Below are positions 33,361 to 41,891 of a stretch of DNA of 64,000 nucleotides, in pieces. The translations under genes were made by a program, and so were the position numbers. The notes below the pieces were generated by a model. The model was not told the DNA's origin. It did no database searches and worked only from the letters and a program-made list of their open reading frames with translations. Position 1 is the stretch's first letter. Each line of letters opens with the position of its first letter. The DNA is taken from positions 5,691 through 69,690 of the forward strand of contig CAJUMW010000005.1 of the NCBI GenBank assembly GCA_910587625.1, given 5' to 3'. Origin of the DNA: an uncultured Christensenellaceae bacterium. GTDB taxonomy: Bacteria; Bacillota; Clostridia; Christensenellales; Borkfalkiaceae.

Positions 33361-34545
33361 ATGAATTTCAATACTAATTTTAACGATATAGAAAATAACT
33401 ATCTGTTTGCCGAAGTCGCTTTAAGAGTTAAGGCTTATTCCGAAAAGAACCCCGATAAAAAGGTGTTGAAGCTTGGTATCGGCGACGTAACTTTGCCGCT
33501 TGTTCCTGCGGTAATAGACGCACTGCATAAGGCGGTCGACGAAATGTCAAAGCAGGAAAGTTTCAAAGGCTACGGCCCTTACGAGGGTTACGACTTTTTA
33601 AGAACTCAAATTTTAAACTATTATAACAATTTCGGCGTAAAGCTCGATTTGGACGAAATTTTCGTTTCCGACGGCGCCAAGTCCGACCTCGGCAATATCC
33701 TCGATATTTTTTCAAAGGATAACGTCGTGCTCGTTCCCGACCCCGTATATCCCGTATATGTCGATACAAACCTTATGGCTGGGCGCAAGATAATTTACGC
33801 AAACGCAACAAGCGAAAACGGCTTTTTGCCTATGCCGGATTACTCGGTAAATGCCGATATTATTTATATCTGCTCTCCCAATAATCCCACGGGCGCGGCT
33901 TACACCAAAGCTCAGTTAAAGCAGTGGGTTGACTACGCCAATGCAAAAAACGCGATAATTTTGTACGACGCGGCTTACGAGTGCTTTATTGAGGATAGTA
34001 ACCTTGCCCGTTCCGTGTTTGAAATAAAGGGCGCGGAAACTTGCGCAATCGAGTTTTGTTCGCTCTCAAAAATTGCAGGGTTTACGGGTACGCGTTGCGG
34101 CTATACGGTTATACCTCACACCCTCGAGCGCGACAACTTAAACGCTAATAAAACGTGGCTTAGAAGGCAGTCGACAAAATTCAACGGCGTGCCCTATATT
34201 GTGCAAAAGGGCGCGGCGGCGGTATTTTCTGAGGAAGGTATGCAACAAATTAAACAAAATTTGGCATACTACAAGCATAACGCAAAAATAATTTCCGACT
34301 GTCTTGACGACTGCGGCGTATGGTACACGGGCGGAAAAAATTCCCCCTATGTATGGTTTAAGTGTCCCGACGGTATGTCAAGTTGGCAATTTTTCGACTA
34401 CCTGTTGGAAAACTGTCAGGTGGTTGGCACTCCCGGTTCGGGGTTCGGTAAAAACGGAGAGGGCTTTTTCCGCCTTACCGCGTTTGGAAGTGAAGAGGTA
34501 ACAAAAGAGGCGGCGGCACGCCTTGAAAAACTTTTAAAAAGATAA
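33361..34545 (+). CDS. dapL: LL-diaminopimelate aminotransferase
   Basis: PLP-dependent fold-type I aminotransferase of 394 residues that makes LL-DAP directly from tetrahydrodipicolinate, the one-step plant/clostridial route. Typical motifs are LKLGIGDVTLPLVPAV, GYGPYEGYDFLR, YICSPNNPTGAAYT, and the PLP lysine in SLSKIAGFTGTRCGY (about residue 235). ATG 33361 is preferred to TTG 33355; neither has a clear ribosome site, and coupling to pyrG seven bases upstream is likely. With dapF close by it implies the DapL lysine/peptidoglycan pathway. Confidence 0.95.
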   Translation: MNFNTNFNDIENNYLFAEVALRVKAYSEKNPDKKVLKLGIGDVTLPLVPAVIDALHKAVDEMSKQESFKGYGPYEGYDFLRTQILNYYNNFGVKLDLDEIFVSDGAKSDLGNILDIFSKDNVVLVPDPVYPVYVDTNLMAGRKIIYANATSENGFLPMPDYSVNADIIYICSPNNPTGAAYTKAQLKQWVDYANAKNAIILYDAAYECFIEDSNLARSVFEIKGAETCAIEFCSLSKIAGFTGTRCGYTVIPHTLERDNLNANKTWLRRQSTKFNGVPYIVQKGAAAVFSEEGMQQIKQNLAYYKHNAKIISDCLDDCGVWYTGGKNSPYVWFKCPDGMSSWQFFDYLLENCQVVGTPGSGFGKNGEGFFRLTAFGSEEVTKEAAARLEKLLKR

Positions 34546-34561
34546 ATAGAGCAGGTTTACG

Positions 34562-36064
34562 ATGAACAGTTTATTTGAAAGAGGCACAGGCATTCTCTGT
34601 CATATTTCGTCCTTGCCAAATAAGTACGGTATAGGCACGCTTGGCAAAGAGGCCTACGAATTTGCCGACTATTTAAAGAGCGCACACGTCAAATATTGGC
34701 AGGTTTTACCGCTGCAACAGACGGGTTTCGGCGACAGTCCGTATTCTTCGGTCTGCTGCAATTCGGGCAACCCCTATTTTATCGATTTAGTGGCGTTGAA
34801 GGACGAGGGACTGTTGGACGATGAAGAGCTAGCAAGCTGTGAAATGCCGCAGGGCAAAGTCGACTACGCGGCGCTTTTCGACGTGCGTTATAAAGTTTTA
34901 CGCCTCGCTTACGCTCGTTTTAATATCAGGGACCCCGAGTTTTTAAGGTTTGTCGAAAGCGGCGAGTTTGACGACTACGCCGTGTTTATGTCGCTGAAAG
35001 CTCGCTATTCGGGTTCGTTTGATACCTTCCCCGATTCCTATAAGTATAGGGAAAATCTTGCAATTAAAGAATTTAAGGAAAACACTTATAAAAGCGAGTA
35101 TTGTTTCTGGCTGTTTTTACAGTTCGTGTTCAAAAAACAGTGGTTTAAACTAAAAGCCTACGTCAACTCGCTCGGTATAAAAATAATAGGTGATTTACCT
35201 CTTTACGTCGCGTATGACAGTTCCGACGTTTGGGCTAATCCCGAGTTTTTCAAGCTTGACGAAAATTTAAAGCCCACCGAGGTTGCCGGCGTTCCGCCCG
35301 ATTATTTTTCACCCACGGGTCAGCTTTGGGGCAATCCCATCTATAATTGGGAGTTAATGGAAAGCGACAACTATTCCTGGTGGATAAGCCGCATTAAAAA
35401 AGCGTCCGAAATGCTTGACGTAATACGTTTAGACCACTTCAGGGGGCTTGACAGATACTATTCCATACCTGCGACAGCCGAAACTGCCGAAACGGGAGAG
35501 TGGAAGCAGGGTCCGGCGCTAAAGCTGTTTATGCAGATAAAGCGCAGACTCGGCAATATTCCTATGATTGCCGAAGATTTGGGCGTAATGGATTACAGCG
35601 TTGAAAAACTTCGTCAAAGAACGGATTTGCCGGGTATGAAAATTATTTTGTTTGCGTTTGACGGCAAACCTTCAAACCCGTATTTGCCGAGAAACATTGC
35701 AGAAAACTCTGTTGCATATACCGGAACTCACGACAATGCCACATGTTACGGGCTGCTTAAAAGAATGACCGAAGAGCAGTTTTTGGTATTCAAGTCAAGG
35801 CTTCGAGCCGAACTCAAATTGGAAGACGTGCATATGCCCTTCAAGTCGAGGGAGGAGGCGGTTTTAGCGCTCTGTATGTGCGTGCTTGCATGCAAATCCG
35901 ACTTGGCTGTTTTACCCATACAGGACGTGTTGTGTCTTGACGACGACGCGCGTATGAACACGCCGTCCACTGTGGAAGGTAATTGGCAGTTCAGACTCTC
36001 GCAAATGCCCACCCGTCAAAGCGCGGCAATTTTAAGAAAAGCTATAAAAGAATTTAACAGATAA
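34562..36064 (+). CDS. malQ: 4-alpha-glucanotransferase
   Basis: GH77 amylomaltase of 500 residues that rearranges alpha-1,4-glucans. Catalytic features are the nucleophile in DVIRLDHFRGLDRYY (about residue 290), the acid in IAEDLGV (about 340) and YTGTHDNATCYG (about 390). The N-terminus GTGILCHISSLPNKYGIG is the usual start. It follows dapL by 16 bases and is probably co-transcribed. No other glycogen gene is in the window. Confidence 0.96.
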   Translation: MNSLFERGTGILCHISSLPNKYGIGTLGKEAYEFADYLKSAHVKYWQVLPLQQTGFGDSPYSSVCCNSGNPYFIDLVALKDEGLLDDEELASCEMPQGKVDYAALFDVRYKVLRLAYARFNIRDPEFLRFVESGEFDDYAVFMSLKARYSGSFDTFPDSYKYRENLAIKEFKENTYKSEYCFWLFLQFVFKKQWFKLKAYVNSLGIKIIGDLPLYVAYDSSDVWANPEFFKLDENLKPTEVAGVPPDYFSPTGQLWGNPIYNWELMESDNYSWWISRIKKASEMLDVIRLDHFRGLDRYYSIPATAETAETGEWKQGPALKLFMQIKRRLGNIPMIAEDLGVMDYSVEKLRQRTDLPGMKIILFAFDGKPSNPYLPRNIAENSVAYTGTHDNATCYGLLKRMTEEQFLVFKSRLRAELKLEDVHMPFKSREEAVLALCMCVLACKSDLAVLPIQDVLCLDDDARMNTPSTVEGNWQFRLSQMPTRQSAAILRKAIKEFNR

Positions 36065-36087
36065 AAAAGCGACGCTTTGTCAACCGC

Positions 36088-36143
36088 TTGTTTTTTTATC
36101 GAAGATATGATACAATTACCCTACATTTTTAAAAAACGTAGGG
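36088..36143 (+). promoter_or_regulatory. Promoter with a palindrome over the start site (DUF4832 gene)
   Basis: TTGTTT at 36088-36093, 17-base spacer, TACAAT at 36111-36116. A near-palindrome CCCTAC...GTAGGG spans 36119-36143, covering the predicted start site, and its right arm contains the AGGG ribosome-binding site nine bases before ATG 36153. It could be an operator. Confidence 0.6.
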
Positions 36144-36152
36144 ATTGTATAT

Positions 36153-37547
36153 ATGAAAGTAAGATTAACAGCGATAATTTTATCGGTTTTTATTATTGCC
36201 GCGGTTTTTGCCGCATGCGGTAAAACCGACGCAGGCGAAAAGCACATTCAGAATTTGAATTACGAGGAAAGCACGGAGGAAATATCTAATCCCGACCAAG
36301 GATTTTACCGTCCCGTATATGTCAAAATCAACGAAAACGGAGCGATGTACAATAAGGGCGTAATAAATTCACAAACGCAGCTGTATCATTTGCGTTGCGA
36401 TATAAGCGCGTTTTCGGCGGTGGTAAATAACGTGGCAGACAAGCCGCTCACCGATGAGGCGCTGGAAGGGTTGGACGCGTTGCTTTGTTATCTTAAAGAA
36501 AACGACAAAAATGCTATCGTGAGGTTTGCTTACGATCCCGGCTATAACGGCAGTGCCGATAAGGAGCCGGCTCTCGAAGTAATGCTGGGGCATGTCGAGA
36601 GTGTTTGTTCTGTACTCAACCGTTATGTGAATACGGTTACCGCTATCGAAACGTGACTTATAGGCCCCTGGGGCGAAATGCATACGAGTGCAGCGGCAAA
36701 TCCGGCGTATATAACACCGCTTATAAACGCTTTTTTAACCGTCGCTTCCGAAATACCCGTGTTGGTGCGGACGCCTGAAATGATATACAATTATATTAAC
36801 GTATCTGACGACAAGGTTGAAGAAATTTCAATATCGCCCGCCGAAAAGGCTTACAGATTAGGCTTGTATAACGACGGATATTTGGGCTCAGAAAGTGATT
36901 TGGATACTTACCGCGACAGAGAGCGCGATATAAATTTTTTAAGCGTCCAAAACGCTCATTTACCGTTCGGCGGTGAAGTTACCGTCCCCGACAGTCCGCT
37001 TCACAATATTGAAATGTGTCTACCCGAAATGAATAAAATTCATTTAAGTTATCTGAATACAGAGTGGGATAACAGAGTAATCGAAAAGTGGAAAAACACC
37101 CTTTATACCGAAGCTTGCGGATTAGATAAACAATATTACGGCAAAAGCGCCTTTACTTACATACAAAACCGTTTGGGATACAGATTTGTATTGAAAAACT
37201 CGGTATTAACATATTCGGCCTCGTCGGAAAAGCTGAACGTCCGCCTTACGTTGCAAAACGCAGGGTTCGGAAACCTGAACAGAAACAAGCGGGCAAAGCT
37301 GATATTTACCGACAGTACCGGCGCGGCGGCGTATATTGCGGACTATGGAGAAATTACTGTAAAAGACGAGCTCGAATTCAACGTGGAGCACGGTCTTGAA
37401 AGCGGAAAATACGACGTTTATCTGCGTATTTACGGGGAAGAGTTGCAAAGCGTGCCTCTGTACTGTGTGAAATTCGCAAACGACGGGTTGTGGAACGACT
37501 ATCTCAAAGCCAATAAAATAGGCAGCTTTGAACGCGTTTCCGCTTAA
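36153..37547 (+). pseudogene. DUF4874/DUF4832 lipoprotein gene interrupted by an in-frame TGA
   Basis: Two ORFs in the same frame, 36153-36656 and the remainder to 37547, separated only by TGA at 36654-36656. The first 20 or so residues are a lipoprotein signal with lipobox VFAAC, followed by NPDQGFYRP and LRCDISAFS, typical of DUF4874. After the stop the frame continues at once with LIGPWGEMH, which in this family is preceded by glycine, so one GGA-to-TGA change explains the break. The C-terminal half is a DUF4832 beta-sandwich (RLGYRFVLKNS, LQNAGFGN). The intact 464-codon protein would be a surface-anchored, likely glycan-related protein. TGA is a normal stop elsewhere here. Confidence 0.85.
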
Positions 37548-37570
37548 CGATGGAATAAAACACATATTTA

Positions 37571-37604
37571 AAGGCTCTCGGACAATTGTCCGAGAGCCTT
37601 TTTC
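37571..37604. terminator. Bidirectional terminator after the DUF4832 gene
   Basis: Thirty-base perfect palindrome AAGGCTCTCGGACAA / TTGTCCGAGAGCCTT at 37571-37600, then TTT. It also lies downstream of spoIIE on the other strand. Confidence 0.93.
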
Positions 37605-37657
37605 ATCGATTTGAACAATGTAAAGTTCGCATTATACGGCGCTTTTTTATGCCTAAA

Positions 37658-39919
37658 TTAATTTTCAAAAATTCTTGTGCATAGCACCGTCATATCGTCG
37701 CAAGCTTTGTGTCCCGTCTTGTCCAACGCCGCGGCAAGAATCGTGTCCGCCAAATTTTGCGGATTAAGCGGTTTAAGCTCCTGCAAAAACTCGTACAAGT
37801 CTGTCTGCGAGGGGAAAGCCGAAGTAATTCCGTCGCTCATAAACACAACTAAATCGCCGCTTCTAAGCGTTTCGCAGCTAACCGTCGGTCTAAGGTTGTC
37901 CAAAATACCGAGGGGCAGAGATGTGCTTTCGAGTATTCTTATTTCCCCTTCGCGCAGAATTATTCCTGCAGGTGAACCTATCTTAACAAAGTCCGCTCTG
38001 CCCGTTTCAAGGTTTACTGCGGAGATGTCTATACAGGTAAATCTCTCGTCGCGGTTAAAGGATAACAGGCTGTTTATTGTCTTTAAAATGGTATCCTCGG
38101 GCATTTCGGCGCGGTAAAACGCTTCAATTAGCGAAATTGCGGACTCGGAAACCTTTCTTGCATATTCTCCGCTGCCCATACCGTCCGATAGCGCCATCAA
38201 AAAACAGTGTTCGTTAATTCTTATTACCGAATGCGTATCTCCCGAAACTCGTTCTCCGCTTTTAATCGCATAGGCCACGCCGAACGCCGCGTCAAATTTG
38301 GGCGGAGCGGAAAATATAAGACAGGTCTTTTGTCCGTCGTAAATAATTTTGTCCTTCAACGCGTACTTCTTTTTTAAAACGTCTCCAATTACCGCGCACA
38401 TAAGTTTAATATCTACGTTGCCCACGGTCACTGCGCAAACTTCGTTAGTTCCCTCGCTGTCCACATACACTTCGGGGCAGGATATTCCGTGCGCGGAAAG
38501 CGCGTGCTTTATACCTTCGGCGGCGCCTGTATATGACTGCATACGGCTCAAATCGACGGCACAGCTCTTCATAACCTCCGAAACGCCGCGCGCCTGTTCT
38601 GCAAGCATCTTTCGTCCCGACTTTGCGTTTTCGTTTTCGGTCATACATCTGCGGTATTCGGTAAGCAATAGGTTTAACTCGTTTAAAACGTCGGCAGGCC
38701 TTGCACAATTGACAGTCATTTCAGATGGCAAGTCAATTAAATTTACTTTCCCCTTAATACAGCCTGCGTCTATTAGGCGGCTGAAGCCCGTATATACGTT
38801 TGTGCGCTCGCAGCGCTTGCAACGCTCGCAGTTGTTACAGCATTTTTCTTTTAACTCGACAAACATTCTGCTGCGCACGGCTTGCTCGTCCACATTTTCG
38901 TCAAGCGAAAAAAACGCGCACTCTATTTCTCTGAATACTTCCGAAATACGGTAAAGCTTTTCGCTTGTCGCCCGTCGAGCTCTCACAACGGCAGTTTCGG
39001 TAAGTACGTCCAAAACAAGCAATCTGCGCCTTAGGTTCTCGTATTTTTCACTGCTTTTAAGCGAGGGTATGAAACACGCAAAAAATAGAATTAACGCGTA
39101 AACGACAATAATGGGAATCTCGCAATCGAAAAATCCCGAAAAGTAGGCGTAAAGCGCAAACAGAGCCGCACAAATCGTCCCCGTAGCAAACCTGCCTGCG
39201 CCCGAAAACAGCAGCGCCGCAGTTGTGATAATTATAAACGCCGTCAGCGGCATAAGCGAAAATTGCGCTGCGGCGGCAGGCAGCGCGCACACAAGCCCGA
39301 ACACCAGCGAAGAGGGCGAGCGGCAAAGTCTTACCGCAAAAACAATTATAAACGCCGACAAAAATATGTAAGCAGGCACGCCGAACAGGTGCGCAATACC
39401 GGTTCCGCATACCGCATAGACTATCGCAAGGCACACAAGCTCGTCCTCGCGCAGCCTGCACCGTTCAAGTCTGTATAAAATCGCATACACTGTTCTTGTA
39501 CAAAAAAACGTGAATATAACCGTCACTGCGGCGGCAACGGCGCGCAGGGCGTAAGGGTTAGTAATAAAAAATTCTCCGTCGGGAACAGTTCCGAAAGTGA
39601 CGTAAGGCGCAAGCGCGATTAAAAGATAGACGCAAGCTTCTAACTTTATTTTTCTTCCCGAACGCCTATATAAAAAGACTATAAGACCCAAAAATATACC
39701 CGATGCAAGGCACAAAACACTGAATATCAAATCGAGGTTTACTATCGAAGCCAAGACAAACAGTATAGGCGTAGCTATAATGTTCGTTCCGCATACAAGC
39801 ATAGCAAAACACAGCCCAAGCGACAGCGGAACTCCGCCCACCGCGCAATTTGCAAACATAGCGGCAACTGCATAGACGGAATATATAAAAATACTTTTCG
39901 CATTGATTTTTAAACGCAT
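37658..39919 (-). CDS. spoIIE: Stage II sporulation protein E, PP2C-type phosphatase
   Basis: Membrane serine phosphatase that dephosphorylates SpoIIAA to activate sigma-F in the forespore. The protein has 753 residues. The first 290 residues are about ten membrane helices, the middle contains a cysteine cluster CCNNCERCKRCERT (about residues 357-370), and the C-terminal 200 residues are the PP2C domain with ALSDGMGSGEYA and VVFMSDGITSAF, including the metal-binding aspartates. Slightly shorter than the Bacillus protein. It is on the opposite strand to most neighbours and starts at ATG 39919, with a -10 box six bases upstream. Confidence 0.95.
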   Translation of the reverse strand: MRLKINAKSIFIYSVYAVAAMFANCAVGGVPLSLGLCFAMLVCGTNIIATPILFVLASIVNLDLIFSVLCLASGIFLGLIVFLYRRSGRKIKLEACVYLLIALAPYVTFGTVPDGEFFITNPYALRAVAAAVTVIFTFFCTRTVYAILYRLERCRLREDELVCLAIVYAVCGTGIAHLFGVPAYIFLSAFIIVFAVRLCRSPSSLVFGLVCALPAAAAQFSLMPLTAFIIITTAALLFSGAGRFATGTICAALFALYAYFSGFFDCEIPIIVVYALILFFACFIPSLKSSEKYENLRRRLLVLDVLTETAVVRARRATSEKLYRISEVFREIECAFFSLDENVDEQAVRSRMFVELKEKCCNNCERCKRCERTNVYTGFSRLIDAGCIKGKVNLIDLPSEMTVNCARPADVLNELNLLLTEYRRCMTENENAKSGRKMLAEQARGVSEVMKSCAVDLSRMQSYTGAAEGIKHALSAHGISCPEVYVDSEGTNEVCAVTVGNVDIKLMCAVIGDVLKKKYALKDKIIYDGQKTCLIFSAPPKFDAAFGVAYAIKSGERVSGDTHSVIRINEHCFLMALSDGMGSGEYARKVSESAISLIEAFYRAEMPEDTILKTINSLLSFNRDERFTCIDISAVNLETGRADFVKIGSPAGIILREGEIRILESTSLPLGILDNLRPTVSCETLRSGDLVVFMSDGITSAFPSQTDLYEFLQELKPLNPQNLADTILAAALDKTGHKACDDMTVLCTRIFEN

Positions 39920-39925
39920 AACCTA

Positions 39926-39959
39926 ATTATATAATTACACGTTTTAAAAAATTTGTCTT
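39926..39959 (-). promoter_or_regulatory. Promoter region of spoIIE
   Basis: Minus-strand TATAAT at 39926-39931, six bases before the ATG. A -35-like AAGACA at 39954-39959 lies 22 bases away, similar to the over-long spacing of the Spo0A-activated Bacillus spoIIE promoter. No good Spo0A box is seen. Confidence 0.45.
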
Positions 39960-39984
39960 ATAATAAAGTTATTTGCCTTATTAC

Positions 39985-40016
39985 AGAAAAAATCCGACTG
40001 TAAGTTTAGTCGGATT
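39985..40016 (-). terminator. Intrinsic terminator after mnmG
   Basis: Minus-strand AATCCGACT / AGTCGGATT stem (39991-39999 and 40008-40016), then TTTTC. Confidence 0.88.
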
Positions 40017-40025
40017 AAATAATAT

Positions 40026-41891
40026 TTATTTTTTTATCGTTGCGAGATATACCATTAAAACTGTTACGTCCGCAGGGTTTACCCCGGAAATACGCCCTGC
40101 CTGACCGAGAGTAAAGGGGCGCACCCGCGCCAATTTTTCCTGCGCCTCCAATCTTAGTCCGCCAATTTTATAATAGTCTATGTCGTCGGGCAGTTTTCTT
40201 TCTTCAAGTTTTTTGGCGCGGTCAATCTGTGCGCGCGTCTTTGAAATATAGCCCTCGTACTTAATCGAGGTTTCGCAGGTCTTTAAAACGTCCTTTGGAG
40301 CGTCGGTCAAAATATCAAACTTTTTGCAAATATCCTCTATTTTAGCTCCGCGCCTAATCAAATCCGCAAAGCTTACGCCGTGCATACTTCCGAGTATATC
40401 GTTCTCTTTGGCAAACTGTTCGGCAAGCTCGAAGTCCGCGCGGCAGTTTAATGCGTCGTATATTTTATCGCACCAATCCAGCCGCGATTTATAAATTTTT
40501 TCTCGCTCTTCGGTCAATAGCGAAGTTCCGAAAATTTTCGGTGTAAGTCTGAAATCTGCCGTATCCTGTCTTAAAGCAATGGCGTATTCCGCCCTTGAAG
40601 TCATCATTCTATAAGGCTCTTCGGTGCCTTTGGTTACCAAATCGTCAATAAGCACGCCTATATACGCCTCGTTCCTGCCGAGTACAAAGGGCGGTCTTTT
40701 TAAAATTTTGAAAGCAGCGTTTATGCCCGCAATAAGTCCCTGTGCGGCTGCCTCCTCATAGCCCGAAGTTCCGTTCAACTGTCCGGCAGTATATAGCCCC
40801 CGCATTTTTTTGAATTCAAGAGTGGGGTAGACGTCCAATGTGTCTATACAGTCGTACTCAATAGCGTATGCGTAGCGCATAAATTGACAGTTTTCAAGTC
40901 CCTCGACCGAGCGGTACATGGCCTTTTGCACGTCGTGCGGCATTGAAGACGACATGCCCTGAACGTAAATCTCGTTTGTGTCCGCGCCCTCGGGTTCCAA
41001 AAAAATCTGGTGCCGCTCCTTGTCTGCAAATCTTACAACTTTGGTTTCAATGGAGGGGCAGTATCTAGGCCCGGCAGACTTTATGTCCCCGTTATAAAGG
41101 GGAGAGCGGTCGAGGTTGTTCAAAATAAGCTCGTGCGTGGTTTTGTTTGTATAGGTTATATAGCACTCGCGTTCGCTTGCCTTAGGTACGGGGTTTAAAA
41201 AGGAAAAGCAGGGCACGCCGTTTTCTCCCGTCTGGCGTTGACACTTTTCAAAGTCGACCGTTCTTGCGTCAAGCCTTGCAGGTGTGCCCGTCTTAAATCT
41301 CCGCACATTAAACCCAAGCCTAATAAGCTCTTTTGTAAGTTTGGTTGCCGCCGCAAAACCGCTCGGTCCCGACTTCTGCCTGAATTGCCCCGTTATAGTT
41401 TCGGCATTGAGATATACGCCCGTTGCAAGTATAACCGCGCTCGCTTCAAGCACTCCGCCATATGTGGTTTTAACGCCGTAAACCTTGCCGCCTTTGGTAA
41501 GTATTTTTGCGCATTCCCCCTGCAATATGCTTAGGTTTCGGGTGTTTTCAAGCGTTTTTTTCATCTCGCGGTGGTATGCGTTTTTGTCGTTTTGGCAGCG
41601 CAGCGACTGAACGGCTTCTCCCTTGCCTTCGTTCAGCATTCTCATTTGCAGGGCAGTCTTGTCTGCATTTTTAGCCATCTCTCCGCCCAGCGCGTCAATC
41701 TCGCGCACAAGGTGCCCTTTTGCGGTTCCGCCGATAGAGGGGTTACACGCCATAAAGGCTATGCTGTCAAGGTTCAATGTCAGCATAGCCGTTTTAAGTC
41801 CGAGTCGTGCGCCTGCAAGCGCGGCTTCACAGCCGGCGTGTCCAGCGCCCACAACTACAATATCGAATTTTCCTTCTTTAAAAGGTTTCAT
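40026..41891 (-). CDS. mnmG: tRNA uridine-5-carboxymethylaminomethyl modification enzyme MnmG (GidA)
   Basis: FAD enzyme that, with MnmE, installs cmnm5U34 in certain tRNAs. The protein has 621 residues. The FAD motif VVGAGHAGCEAALAGARLG is at about residues 12-30, then NPSIGGTAKGHLVREIDALGG, the conserved PSIETKVVRF segment, and the C-terminal YKIGGLRLEAQEKLARVRP. The ATG abuts the dnaA stop codon directly, so it relies on dnaA transcription and probably coupling. In many Bacillota mnmG lies near the origin with mnmE; mnmE is not here. Confidence 0.97.
   Translation of the reverse strand: MKPFKEGKFDIVVVGAGHAGCEAALAGARLGLKTAMLTLNLDSIAFMACNPSIGGTAKGHLVREIDALGGEMAKNADKTALQMRMLNEGKGEAVQSLRCQNDKNAYHREMKKTLENTRNLSILQGECAKILTKGGKVYGVKTTYGGVLEASAVILATGVYLNAETITGQFRQKSGPSGFAAATKLTKELIRLGFNVRRFKTGTPARLDARTVDFEKCQRQTGENGVPCFSFLNPVPKASERECYITYTNKTTHELILNNLDRSPLYNGDIKSAGPRYCPSIETKVVRFADKERHQIFLEPEGADTNEIYVQGMSSSMPHDVQKAMYRSVEGLENCQFMRYAYAIEYDCIDTLDVYPTLEFKKMRGLYTAGQLNGTSGYEEAAAQGLIAGINAAFKILKRPPFVLGRNEAYIGVLIDDLVTKGTEEPYRMMTSRAEYAIALRQDTADFRLTPKIFGTSLLTEEREKIYKSRLDWCDKIYDALNCRADFELAEQFAKENDILGSMHGVSFADLIRRGAKIEDICKKFDILTDAPKDVLKTCETSIKYEGYISKTRAQIDRAKKLEERKLPDDIDYYKIGGLRLEAQEKLARVRPFTLGQAGRISGVNPADVTVLMVYLATIKK

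Noticed and set aside
36654..36656. TGA recoded as glycine or tryptophan
   Set aside because: Other genes in the window, including rsmE, recF, coaD and spoIIID, end at TGA in the expected place, so the code is standard; a point mutation explains the site better.
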